From NCBI RefSeq assembly GCF_000384115.1, contig NZ_KB913029.1, positions 2,390,907 through 2,454,906 of the forward strand: DNA of 64,000 bases, written 5' to 3'. The notes beneath the pieces are model-generated. The model was not told where the DNA came from. It searched no databases and saw only the letters and a list, made by a program, of their open reading frames with translations. Numbering within the stretch: the first letter of the stretch is position 1; each line of letters starts with the position of its first letter. The DNA comes from Sporichthya polymorpha DSM 43042. Its GTDB lineage: Bacteria; Actinomycetota; Actinomycetes; Sporichthyales; Sporichthyaceae. This document shows positions 35,072 to 43,580 of the stretch, piece by piece. The translations under genes were made by a program, and so were the position numbers.

Positions 35072-35157
35072 GCTGCCTGTGCGGACCGGGTTGCGGACTT
35101 ACCGTGGCTCAGGGCGCCTGTGGGGGCGGTCGCGAACACCAGGGTCAGGAGAGGTAC

Positions 35158-37002
35158 GTGCCGGCACCCGAAGCGGTGATCCAGACGGTCGACGAGGCGC
35201 TGCGCATGGTCACTGCGCGCGGCCGCACCGACCTCGCGGCACGTCTGCGCAAGACCAAGGACCGCCTCCACGACGACCGCGTGCGGGTCCTGGTGATCGG
35301 GGAGTTCAAGCAGGGGAAGTCCCAGCTGGTGAACGCCCTGGTCCGGGCACGCGTCTGCCCCGTCGACGACGACATCGCCACCTCCGTCCCGACCGCCGTG
35401 TACTACTCCGAGAACCCGGTCGTGACGCTGGTGAAGGAGGAGCCGGGCGCGGATCCCGACGACGAGTCACGTCCGGTTCGCACGGAACGCACCGAGGCGA
35501 GCCTGGAGGACATCCAGCGCTTCGTGACCGAGATGGGCAACCCCGCGAACCGTGAGGGGCTCAGCCACGTCGAGGTCGGCCTGCCCACGCCGTTGCTCCA
35601 ATCGGGTCTTGAGCTCGTGGACACTCCGGGCGTCGGTGGCCTCGGGTCCGTCCGTGCCACCGCGACCCTCGCCGCGCTGCCCGGCGCCGACGCCGTCCTC
35701 CTCGTTTCTGACGCCGCGCAGGAGTACACCGCCGCCGAGCTCGAGTTCCTCAAGCACGCGGTGAAGCTGTGTCCGAACATCGCCTGCATCCTGACGAAGA
35801 TCGACCTCTACCCCGAGTGGCGGCGCATCTACGAGCTGAACCAGGCGCACCTGACCCAGGCGGGCATCACGGCCCAGCTGATCCCCGTCTCGTCCGTGCT
35901 GCGCTGGCACGCGCTCGACCGCAACGACAACGACCTCAACATCGAGTCCGGCTTCCCGGTGCTCGCGACGATGCTGACGAACACCGTCGGCCAGGCCGAG
36001 CTGCTGGTGCGGCGCGCGGTCGCGAACACCGTCGCTGGTGTGGCCGAGCAGCTGGCGCGGGGGCTGCAGTCCGAGCTCGGGGTGCAGGAGCACCCGGAGA
36101 CGGTGCAGTCGACGGTCACCGACCTGCGCGCGGCCAAGGAACGCATGGCCGCCCTGCGCGACCGCTCCGCGCGGTGGCAGCAGACGCTGTCGGACGGCGT
36201 CGCGGACCTCGCCGCCGACATCGACTACGACCTCCGCGACCGCATGCGCGACATCCAGCGCAACGCCGAGGAGGAGATCGACGTCCTCGGCGACCCCGCC
36301 GTCGTGTGGGTCGAGTTCGCCCCGTGGGTCGAGGAGCAGGTCGCGGGCGCGACGTCGGCGAACTTCGTCTGGGCGAACGAGCGCGCGCGGTACCTGGCCG
36401 CGCTGGTCGCCGAGCACTTCGCGGAGGACGGTCAGCTCTCGCTGCCTGACCTCGACGTCGACGCCGGCGGGTCGATGCAGGCCGTCCGTCCGATGTACCT
36501 GAACGACGAGGGCGACCCGGGCCTCGGCGAGCAGGCGCTGATCGCCGTCCGCGGCGGTTACATCGGGACGCTCATGTTCGGCATGTTCTCCACCTTCGCG
36601 GGGATGGCTCTGCTGAACCCGTTCTCGGTCGGCGCCGGTCTCCTCCTCGGTGGACGTACCCTGCGGGAGGAGAAGAAGCGCTTGCTGCAGCGCCGTCAGG
36701 CGGAGGCGAAGAACGCTGTGCGTCGTTACACCGACGATGTGACCTTCCACGTCGGGAAGGACTCGCGCGACATGCTGCGCCGGGTCCAGCGTCAGCTGCG
36801 CGACCACTTCACGCAGGTAGCTACGGAGCTGGAGACGTCGCTGCAGGACTCGCTGAAAGTCGCCGAGGCCGGCGCCCGCACCAACGCCAAGGACCGCGAG
36901 GCCCGGATCGGGGAGCTCAAGCGCGAGCTCGCCGGAGTCGCCGCGCTGCAGAAGCAGGCTCGCGACCTCGTCGCCGTCGCCGCGAAGGCGGGTGCGGTGT
37001 GA
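35158..37002 (+). CDS. iniA: IniA-like dynamin-family GTPase
   Basis: A 614-residue dynamin-like GTPase. I chose the GTG at 35158 because AGGAG lies about seven bases upstream; the length then fits mycobacterial IniA (640 residues). GTPase motifs are G1 GEFKQGKS (48-55), G3 DTPG (about 155) and G4 TKID (about 213). A long helical stalk follows, and a hydrophobic hairpin (YIGTLMFGMFSTFAGMALL with VGAGLLLGG, about 467-500) could insert in the membrane. IniA in mycobacteria remodels membranes and is induced by cell-wall inhibitors. It overlaps iniC by 4 bases, so equal synthesis of both partners is likely. Confidence 0.92.
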   Translation: MPAPEAVIQTVDEALRMVTARGRTDLAARLRKTKDRLHDDRVRVLVIGEFKQGKSQLVNALVRARVCPVDDDIATSVPTAVYYSENPVVTLVKEEPGADPDDESRPVRTERTEASLEDIQRFVTEMGNPANREGLSHVEVGLPTPLLQSGLELVDTPGVGGLGSVRATATLAALPGADAVLLVSDAAQEYTAAELEFLKHAVKLCPNIACILTKIDLYPEWRRIYELNQAHLTQAGITAQLIPVSSVLRWHALDRNDNDLNIESGFPVLATMLTNTVGQAELLVRRAVANTVAGVAEQLARGLQSELGVQEHPETVQSTVTDLRAAKERMAALRDRSARWQQTLSDGVADLAADIDYDLRDRMRDIQRNAEEEIDVLGDPAVVWVEFAPWVEEQVAGATSANFVWANERARYLAALVAEHFAEDGQLSLPDLDVDAGGSMQAVRPMYLNDEGDPGLGEQALIAVRGGYIGTLMFGMFSTFAGMALLNPFSVGAGLLLGGRTLREEKKRLLQRRQAEAKNAVRRYTDDVTFHVGKDSRDMLRRVQRQLRDHFTQVATELETSLQDSLKVAEAGARTNAKDREARIGELKRELAGVAALQKQARDLVAVAAKAGAV

Positions 37003-38705
37003 TCCTTCGCCGCAAGAACAAGAAGGGCGCGGCGGAAACGGACGAGACGGCGACCTCCGCCGTCCCCGCCCAGTCCGCCCCGGGCTCCGGCCCGATGCCC
37101 GGCACCGCTCCGCTGGAGCCGCCGGCTCCGGCCCCGGCTCCGGTTGAAGCGCCGGCGGCGCCGGTCGCTCCGTCCGCCCCGGTCGCCCGAGAGACGCCGG
37201 TCCCCGCGGCCCGGTCACGGATCACGCCGGCGTCGACGGACATCTGCGACCAGGTCCGGGCGGTGCTGCAGCAGGCCGCGGAGGTCTACGCCGACCACCC
37301 CGAGGAGGCGGAGCGGATCGAGGCCCACCTCGACCGGCTCGACTCCCCGGTCCGGATCGCGATCGCCGGCAAGGTGAAGGCGGGCAAGTCGACACTGCTG
37401 AACGCGCTCGTCGGCGAGATCATCGCGCCGACCGACGCGGGGGAGTGCACCCGCATCGTCACCTGGTACCGCAACGCTCAGGCGCCGCGGATCGTGATGC
37501 GGCGCAAGGACGGCGACGCGGCGGACCTCCCGATCGTCCGGCAGAACGGGAAGCTCGAGCTCGACCTGCTCGGCGCGGCGCCCGAGGACGTCGACCGCCT
37601 CACCGTCGACTGGCCCTCCGGCGACCTCGCGACGATGACGCTGATCGACACCCCGGGTATCGCGTCGGCGTCGGCGGAGGTGTCCGCGCGGACCGAGGCG
37701 CTGCTGACCCCGGACGAGGAGCAGGGCGCCGCCGACGCGATCGTCTACCTGATGCGCCACGTGCACGCCGACGACGTCGGGTTCCTCGAGGCCTTCCACG
37801 CCCACGCGGCGATCGGGTCGTCACCGGTGAACACCGTCGCGGTGCTCTCCCGGGCGGACGAGATCGGCGCCGGCCGCGTCGACGCGCTGCAGTCCGCGCG
37901 CGCGATCGCGTCCCGGCTGCGTGGCGAGGAGAAGATCCGGTCGCTGTGTCAGACCGTCGTCCCCGTCGCGGGTCTGCTGGCCGAGACCGGTCGGACGCTC
38001 CGTCAGTCGGAGTTCAACGCGCTCGCGAAGATCGCCGCCGCGGACCGTGAGTTCGTCGACGGGATGCTGCTCTCCGCCGACCGCTTCGCGCGCGAGCTGC
38101 CCGAGGGGTCGCCGGACCTACCCTCGGCCGAGGTGCGCCGCCGGCTGCTCGAGCGGTTCGGGCTCTTCGGCGTCCGGCTCGCACTGCCGCTGATCCGACA
38201 GGGCATCACGGACTCGACCGCGCTGTCGGCCGAGCTCGTCCGCCGCTCCGGGCTGGAGGAGCTGCGCGAGGCCCTGACCGCACTGTTCACCGAGCGCGGC
38301 GACCTGCTGAAGGCGCGGTCGGCGCTGATGGCGCTGGACTCGATCCTGCGTTCCACGCCGCTGCCTGAGTCGGAGATGCTCTTCGCGCAGGTCGAGAAGA
38401 TCTCCTCCGGTGCGCACGAGTTCGTCGAGCTCGGGCTGCTGGGGTCGCTGCGCACCGGCGCCGTCGTCCTCCCCGCCGACCAGCGCGCCGAGGCCGAGCG
38501 CCTCCTCGGCGGGACCGGTCAGGCCCAGTTCGTCCGCCTCGGCCTCCCGCCCGAGGCGACCCCCGACGAGATCCGCGACGCCGCCACCGACGCGATGGGC
38601 CGCTGGCGCCGCCGCGCCGAGAACCCCGCCTCGACCCGCCCCGTCGCCGACGCCGCCCGCGTCATCGTCCGCACCTGCGAAGGCATCATCGCCTCGCTCC
38701 CCTGA
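36999..38705 (+). CDS. iniC: IniC-like dynamin-family GTPase
   Basis: A 568-residue second dynamin-like GTPase that starts at GTG within the iniA stop (GTGA overlap). The first 75 residues are a Pro/Ala-rich extension not expected in the shorter mycobacterial IniC (about 490 residues). G1 is GKVKAGKS (about 124), G3 is DTPGIAS (about 217) and G4 is probably SRADEIG. No hydrophobic hairpin like that of IniA is evident, so IniC may work as a soluble partner of IniA (inference). A perfect hairpin at 38719 ends the operon. Confidence 0.9.
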   Translation: MILRRKNKKGAAETDETATSAVPAQSAPGSGPMPGTAPLEPPAPAPAPVEAPAAPVAPSAPVARETPVPAARSRITPASTDICDQVRAVLQQAAEVYADHPEEAERIEAHLDRLDSPVRIAIAGKVKAGKSTLLNALVGEIIAPTDAGECTRIVTWYRNAQAPRIVMRRKDGDAADLPIVRQNGKLELDLLGAAPEDVDRLTVDWPSGDLATMTLIDTPGIASASAEVSARTEALLTPDEEQGAADAIVYLMRHVHADDVGFLEAFHAHAAIGSSPVNTVAVLSRADEIGAGRVDALQSARAIASRLRGEEKIRSLCQTVVPVAGLLAETGRTLRQSEFNALAKIAAADREFVDGMLLSADRFARELPEGSPDLPSAEVRRRLLERFGLFGVRLALPLIRQGITDSTALSAELVRRSGLEELREALTALFTERGDLLKARSALMALDSILRSTPLPESEMLFAQVEKISSGAHEFVELGLLGSLRTGAVVLPADQRAEAERLLGGTGQAQFVRLGLPPEATPDEIRDAATDAMGRWRRRAENPASTRPVADAARVIVRTCEGIIASLP

Positions 38706-38718
38706 CCTGCGACCCCCG

Positions 38719-38749
38719 CGTTGATAAGGGGTGTCACCCCTTATCAACG
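38719..38749. terminator. Bidirectional terminator, 31-bp perfect palindrome
   Basis: CGTTGATAAGGGGTG and CACCCCTTATCAACG flank one base between the convergent iniC and iniR-like genes. It belongs to the GTGTCACCC hairpin family (see 18010 and 59995). Confidence 0.8.
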
Positions 38750-38753
38750 ACGG

Positions 38754-41414
38754 TTAGGCGTCGTTGTCGAGGGCGGCGCGGAGCTGGGAGAACAGCTCGC
38801 CGCGGCTGCCGGCGCCGAGGCGCTGACGCATGCGGGCGACGTGGTGCTCGACGGTCTTCGCGGAGATGAACAGCCGCTCGCCGATCTCCTTGTACGTCAG
38901 GCCGGTGACGAGAAGAGCGGCGACCTCGCGCTCGCGCTCGGAGAGGCTGACCCCGCTCGACGACGAGGACGACGGGGCCGGCGCCGAGTCCGCGGGACGC
39001 GTCGGGGACGGGAAGGCCGGAGTCTCGGCGGGGAGGTCCAGGCCCGCGGTCTCGGCGGAGACCGAACCCCCGGCGGCCGGACGCAGCGAACGGGCGACGC
39101 TCATCAGCGCCGACATCATCTGGCGGTCACCGGTGCGGACGGCGGCCTGGCCGGCGAGGCGGGAGGCGTCCCACGCGTGGCCGATCGAGTGCAGACGCCG
39201 CGCCGCGGCCTCGACCTCGGTGGCGTCGACCTGACCCGCCATCACGCGCAGCCAGGACCGCGCCGCCGCGGCGAGGACCGCCGCCTGCGGGTAGGTGGGT
39301 GCCGCGGCTTCGAGTACAGCAATATGTGACTCAGCGTCAGCCGGACGGTCCGCCAGAGAAGCGGCCTGGACGGCGTACCAGTGCATCGGGGTCGCCCACA
39401 GCGCGGGCTGGCCGAGGCGGTCGAGCAGCGCCCACGCCTCGGACAGGTGCGGACGGATCCAGCTCTCCTCCTGCAGCCGCGCGGCGGCGACGGCGAGCTC
39501 GCCGACCGCGTGCAGCGCGAACAGGTCGACGGGGTGCCGGACGATCGCCTGGCGGGCCCGCTGCCACGCGGTGTTCAGCGCGCCGAGGTCGCCCTCGCGT
39601 CGGGCGAGCCCGACCTCGATGGCGGCGGCGGTCAGTTCCTCGCGGGGCTCGAGTGCGCCACCACCCGGGCCGGCGGAGCCGACGAGGGCGCGGGCGGTCT
39701 CGAGGTCGCCGCGCTGCATCGCGGTCCAGGCCTGCAGCAGCCGGTAGCGCGACATCGCAGGCTCGCCACCGAGGCGGGACGCCACCGCGCGGGTCAGCAC
39801 CGACTCGGCGACGTCGAACTCCCCGCAGTTCAGCGCGACGATCGCGGCGAGCGCGGCGGGGGTGTCGGGCATCAGGGTCCGCTCGGCGGCGGGTTCGAGC
39901 AGCATCGCGGCGCGGGCGAGGAGCGAGAGCGCGAGGCTCGGCGTCCCCGTCACGCTCTCCAGCACGCCCTCGGCGAGCAGCGTCTCGACGCCGTCGGACA
40001 GCGTCGGCGCCGGCAGCAGGCCGTGCTCCAGCGCGGCGCGCGCGCCGGGCAGGTCGCCGACGCCGAGCAGCGCCGGCACCGCGAGCACGGGCGGCTCGCC
40101 GGTCGTGTTGGCCCACCAGCGGTAGAGCTGCGCGGTTCGGCTGAGCATGCCGCGCGTCGCGAGGACGGTCGCAGCGACCGCGACGGCAACGTCCCGGTCG
40201 GGCGCGTTCGCGTCGGAGATCGCGATGTCGGCCAGGCGCAGCGCGGTGTTCAGGTCGCCGACGAGCGCGCTCGCGCGGCCCAGCTTCGCGGCGACGGAGG
40301 CGATCGGGGTTCCCGCCTGCACGGCGGCGGCGTAGAGCTTGACGGCCTCGGTCGGCGTCGGAGCCTCCGCGGCGCCGGCGGCGAGCACGGCCCCGACCTC
40401 GGGCCCGGTCATCCCTGCCCCCGCGAGCGCGCGGGCGTGCTCGAGCATCGAGCCGCCGCGCCGGTGGACGGCGGCGACCCAACCGGTCCGCATCGCCTGG
40501 ATGCGCATCGGCGGCGCGAGGGTGAGCAGCGCGTGCCGGGCCAGCGGCAGCAGCGCGCCGGTCTCGGTGAGCAGGCCGCTCGCGCGCGCCACCTCGGCGG
40601 CGTGCTCGACGGACGCGGGCTCGGAGTTCAGGACGTCGGCCAGCAGTTGCGGGTTCAGCTCCGCCCCGACGGCGAGCGCGAGCAGCAGGCTCAGCGGCTC
40701 CGGCCCGAGGGCGCTCAGGTCCAGGCGCAGCAGTTCGAGGACGCTCGTCGGGATCTTCGCCGGCGCCCAGCCCGCGTGCCCCGGCCCGTCGGGCACGAGC
40801 CCGGCGGCGCACAGCGCAGAGGCGAGGGCGTCGACCAGCTTCGGCGTCCCGGCGGTCTGCTCGTGGACGAACGCGGCGAGCGCGGCGCTGCCCGAGCCGG
40901 AGCACAGGCCCTCGACGCGCGCCGTCACCTCGGCCCGCGAGAGCCGGCCGAGCACGATCGGCGCCCGCTGGCGGCCGAGGGCCGCGGCGAGGGCGTCCAC
41001 GTTCGGGAGGTCCGGACCCGGCCGCGTCGCGACGACGATCCGCTGCCGGCCCGCCTCGACCATCCGGCGCAGGTCGAGAAGGACCTCGTCGGGCAGGTTG
41101 CGGGCGTCGTCGATGAGGAGGACGGCGTCCTCCGGCGGCGGCCAGGCCGACGCGTCGCGGTGGACCGTCACGCCGGCGGCGGAGTAGATCGAGGCCAGCG
41201 CGTCGAGCATCGCCGTCTTGCCGGTGCCCCCGCGCCCGACGATGACGCCGACCAGCGGCCCGGACGGGTCGGCCGCGGCGTCCGCGCAGAGCGCGACGGC
41301 GGCGTGCGAGCCCGAGAACGTCGAGTTCGGGTTCCGCGGGGCCGTGAGGCCGGACGCGGAGCCGCGCGAACCGGGACCGGGAACCCGGGCCGATTGAGCG
41401 CTGGCCTGCACCAC
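38754..41414 (-). CDS. iniR: IniR-like large LuxR-family ATPase regulator
   Basis: An 886-residue regulator. The frame is open much further upstream, but it would overlap the divergent PH-domain gene; the GTG at 41414 has GGGGGC upstream and precedes the ATPase directly. Walker A is VGRGGTGKTAM (about 57-67) and Walker B is AVLLIDDARNL. A long helical TPR-like sensor region follows, and a LuxR helix-turn-helix is at the C-terminus (LSEREREVAALLVTGLTYKE, then ISAKTVEHHVARMRQRLGA). Mycobacterial IniR (about 830 residues, next to iniBAC) has the same design and controls iniBAC. Synteny with iniA/iniC supports orthology; the signal sensed here is unknown. Confidence 0.87.
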   Translation of the reverse strand: MVQASAQSARVPGPGSRGSASGLTAPRNPNSTFSGSHAAVALCADAAADPSGPLVGVIVGRGGTGKTAMLDALASIYSAAGVTVHRDASAWPPPEDAVLLIDDARNLPDEVLLDLRRMVEAGRQRIVVATRPGPDLPNVDALAAALGRQRAPIVLGRLSRAEVTARVEGLCSGSGSAALAAFVHEQTAGTPKLVDALASALCAAGLVPDGPGHAGWAPAKIPTSVLELLRLDLSALGPEPLSLLLALAVGAELNPQLLADVLNSEPASVEHAAEVARASGLLTETGALLPLARHALLTLAPPMRIQAMRTGWVAAVHRRGGSMLEHARALAGAGMTGPEVGAVLAAGAAEAPTPTEAVKLYAAAVQAGTPIASVAAKLGRASALVGDLNTALRLADIAISDANAPDRDVAVAVAATVLATRGMLSRTAQLYRWWANTTGEPPVLAVPALLGVGDLPGARAALEHGLLPAPTLSDGVETLLAEGVLESVTGTPSLALSLLARAAMLLEPAAERTLMPDTPAALAAIVALNCGEFDVAESVLTRAVASRLGGEPAMSRYRLLQAWTAMQRGDLETARALVGSAGPGGGALEPREELTAAAIEVGLARREGDLGALNTAWQRARQAIVRHPVDLFALHAVGELAVAAARLQEESWIRPHLSEAWALLDRLGQPALWATPMHWYAVQAASLADRPADAESHIAVLEAAAPTYPQAAVLAAAARSWLRVMAGQVDATEVEAAARRLHSIGHAWDASRLAGQAAVRTGDRQMMSALMSVARSLRPAAGGSVSAETAGLDLPAETPAFPSPTRPADSAPAPSSSSSSGVSLSEREREVAALLVTGLTYKEIGERLFISAKTVEHHVARMRQRLGAGSRGELFSQLRAALDNDA

Positions 41415-41578
41415 GCGTTTGCCCCCGTTGTCGCTGCCTGGTTGGCGGTCGCCGACCCCGCCCGCGGTCACCCCACGACCACCGTAGGGACAACCGTCCA
41501 GGGGTTCGGACGCTGGATCAAGAAGACTGGTTCCGACGTGAACCTGCCTCACGACGATTCTGTCTCTCGAGTAACACC

Positions 41579-41598
41579 AAACCCACACGACACGCGTT
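41579..41598. promoter_or_regulatory. Possible IniR-linked motif in the regulator's upstream region
   Basis: CCAAACCCACACGACACGCG resembles CCAGTCACACGCGACACGCC at 33301-33320 in the iniB divergent region. The 258-base gap 41415-41672 holds no gene. Autoregulation would fit, but the similarity is short. Confidence 0.2.
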
Positions 41599-41672
41599 CG
41601 CTTTGCGTTGCGTCGCTGACATCCCCACCCGCCTCCGTTGGGGTGACACTCGGGGCCGCCTAGCGTGGGGGC

Positions 41673-42176
41673 ATGGACCCGTTCGCGCTCGAGGACCGGT
41701 GGACCCCGGTCTCGCCCCGGCTGCGGTCGCTGCGGCTGACGGTGCTGACGGGGGTCCTCGGGACGTTCGCCCTGCTCGCGGTGGGGGTCGGGGCGCTGAC
41801 GGCCGTCCTGGACGACCCGACGCCGGGGCTGATCGGCGCCGGGGTGGCGCTGGTCGTCCTCGGCGGGCTCTACGCGCTCGGCCGGCGGCTGATCCGCCGC
41901 AACTACGAGGCCTGGGGGTACTCGGAGCGGGACGAGGACCTCCTCGTCGTCCGCGGCTGGCTGTTCCGCCGGCTCGTCGTCGTCCCCTACGGGCGGATGC
42001 AGTTCGTCGACGTGACGGCCGGGCCGCTGGAGCGCCGGTTCAACCTCGCGACGGTCCAGCTCCACACCGCCGCCGCGGCGTCCGACGCCCGGATCCCGGG
42101 GCTGCCCCCGGACGAGGCCCAGCGCCTCCGCGACACCCTGGCCCGCCTCGGCGAGGCCCGGTCGGCGGGCCTGTGA
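41673..42176 (+). CDS. PH domain (DUF304, YdbS-like) membrane protein
   Basis: A 167-residue protein with two N-terminal transmembrane helices (LTVLTGVLGTFALLAVGVGA and LIGAGVALVVLGGLYALG) and one bacterial PH domain (DLLVVRGWLFRRLVVVPYGR, then QFVDVTAGPLERRFNLATVQ). It is a partner type of YdbS/YdbT pairs, whose role is poorly known but membrane-related. It overlaps the next gene by 4 bases (GTGA). Confidence 0.88.
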   Translation: MDPFALEDRWTPVSPRLRSLRLTVLTGVLGTFALLAVGVGALTAVLDDPTPGLIGAGVALVVLGGLYALGRRLIRRNYEAWGYSERDEDLLVVRGWLFRRLVVVPYGRMQFVDVTAGPLERRFNLATVQLHTAAAASDARIPGLPPDEAQRLRDTLARLGEARSAGL

Positions 42177-43573
42177 CCGAGTTCCATCCGCCCGACCCCG
42201 CCTACGCCCCCGCGGGGTTCCCGCCGCCGCCGGAGCCTCCGCCCGACCCGACGTCCCTCCCGGTCGATCCGCCCGAGGAGCCCCGGCTCGCGGCCCGGCT
42301 GCACCCGCTGACCCCGTTCGCCCGGGGCTGGGCGGCGATGATCGGGGCGACGGTGGTCGCGGGCCAGGACGCGGTCCGCGAGGCGGACGTGGTCCAGATC
42401 CTGCTGATCCTCGCCGCGGTCACGGTCGCGGCGCTGGCGTTCGGGTTCTGGACGTGGTGGTTCACCCGCTACGTCATCGAGGGCGACGACCTGCGCGTCG
42501 ACTCCGGCCTGCTGTTCCGCAAGAGCCGGCACATCCGACTCTCCCGGCTGCAGGCGATCGACGTCGTCCAGCCGTTGGTGGCGCGGATCCTCGGCCTCGC
42601 CGAGCTCCGTCTCGAGGTCGCCGGCGGGGGAGCGGCCGAGGGACGCCTGGCCTACCTCTCCGAGGACAAGGCCCGGACGCTGCGGGCCGAGCTGCTCGCC
42701 CGGGCCGCGGGCGTGCGCCCGGACGCCCCCGAGGCGCCCGAGCAGGTCCTGGTCCGCGTCCCGGTCGCCGCGCTGATGACGTCGCTGCTGCTGACGGTCT
42801 GGGTGCCGCTGCTCGTGGTCGGCGGCTCGGTGCTGATCGGCGTCGCGATCTGGCAGCGCGAGCCGGCGCTGATCTTCCCCGCGATCCCGGTCCTGCTCGC
42901 CTTCGGCACCCTCGCCTGGCGCGAGCTGGAGAGCGGCTTCGACTTCACCGTCGCCGAGTCACCCGACGGTCTGAGGCTCCGTCACGGCCTCCTCGCCCGG
43001 CACAGCCAGACCGTCCCGCCCGGCCGGGTCCAGGCGCTGCGGATCATCCAGCCCCTGTTCTGGCGCAACCGCGACTGGGTCCGCGTCCTCATCAACGTCG
43101 CCGGCTACGCGGGCGGCAACGACGCCGCGCAGAAGTCGACGTCGGTCCTGCTCCCGGTCGCCCCGCGTGCCACGGCGCTCGCGGTGATCGGCCGCATCCT
43201 GCCCGGCGTCGATCCGGGGACGATCCCGCTCAACCCCGCCCCGCGTCGCGCCGGCCGCGCCCGCCCGTTCTGGTGGCGCGGCCTGGCCTGGGGCGCCGAC
43301 GACCGCGTCTTCGTCGCGACGAGCGGCCTTTTCCGCCGCAACCTCGACGTCGTCCCGCACGGCAAGACCCAGTCCGTCCGCCTGACTCAGGGCCCGTGGC
43401 AGCGACGCCTCGGTCTCGCGACCGTCCGGCTCGACAGCGTCCCCGGCCCGGTCGTGGTCGAGGTCGCGCACCGCGACGCCGCCGAGGCCCGCGAGCTCGC
43501 CGAGACTCAGGCCGCCCGCGCCCGCGAGGGCCGCCGCTCCGCCGGCCCCGAGCGCTGGATGGCGGGAACCTGA
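42173..43573 (+). CDS. PH domain (DUF304, YdbT-like) membrane protein
   Basis: A 466-residue protein from the GTG at 42173. A Pro-rich start is followed by paired transmembrane helices and repeated bPH2 domains: GDDLRVDSGLLFRKSRHIRL, LRLRHGLLARHSQTVPPGRV and VFVATSGLFRRNLDVVPHGK mark three copies. The pair with the gene at 41673 is the usual YdbS-YdbT operon. It is divergent from the IniR-like gene; a link to the stress system is possible but not shown. Confidence 0.88.
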   Translation: MTEFHPPDPAYAPAGFPPPPEPPPDPTSLPVDPPEEPRLAARLHPLTPFARGWAAMIGATVVAGQDAVREADVVQILLILAAVTVAALAFGFWTWWFTRYVIEGDDLRVDSGLLFRKSRHIRLSRLQAIDVVQPLVARILGLAELRLEVAGGGAAEGRLAYLSEDKARTLRAELLARAAGVRPDAPEAPEQVLVRVPVAALMTSLLLTVWVPLLVVGGSVLIGVAIWQREPALIFPAIPVLLAFGTLAWRELESGFDFTVAESPDGLRLRHGLLARHSQTVPPGRVQALRIIQPLFWRNRDWVRVLINVAGYAGGNDAAQKSTSVLLPVAPRATALAVIGRILPGVDPGTIPLNPAPRRAGRARPFWWRGLAWGADDRVFVATSGLFRRNLDVVPHGKTQSVRLTQGPWQRRLGLATVRLDSVPGPVVVEVAHRDAAEARELAETQAARAREGRRSAGPERWMAGT

Positions 43574-43580
43574 CGACGCG

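Noticed and set aside
39381-41663. 760-codon plus-strand frame over the LuxR regulator
   Set aside because: The minus strand encodes a clear ATPase and LuxR helix-turn-helix; the opposite frame is Arg/Gly-rich without motifs.
41415-42065. N-terminal extension of the IniR-like regulator to 42065
   Set aside because: It would overlap the divergent PH-domain gene and gives Pro/Arg-rich unlikely protein; GTG at 41414 has a ribosome site.
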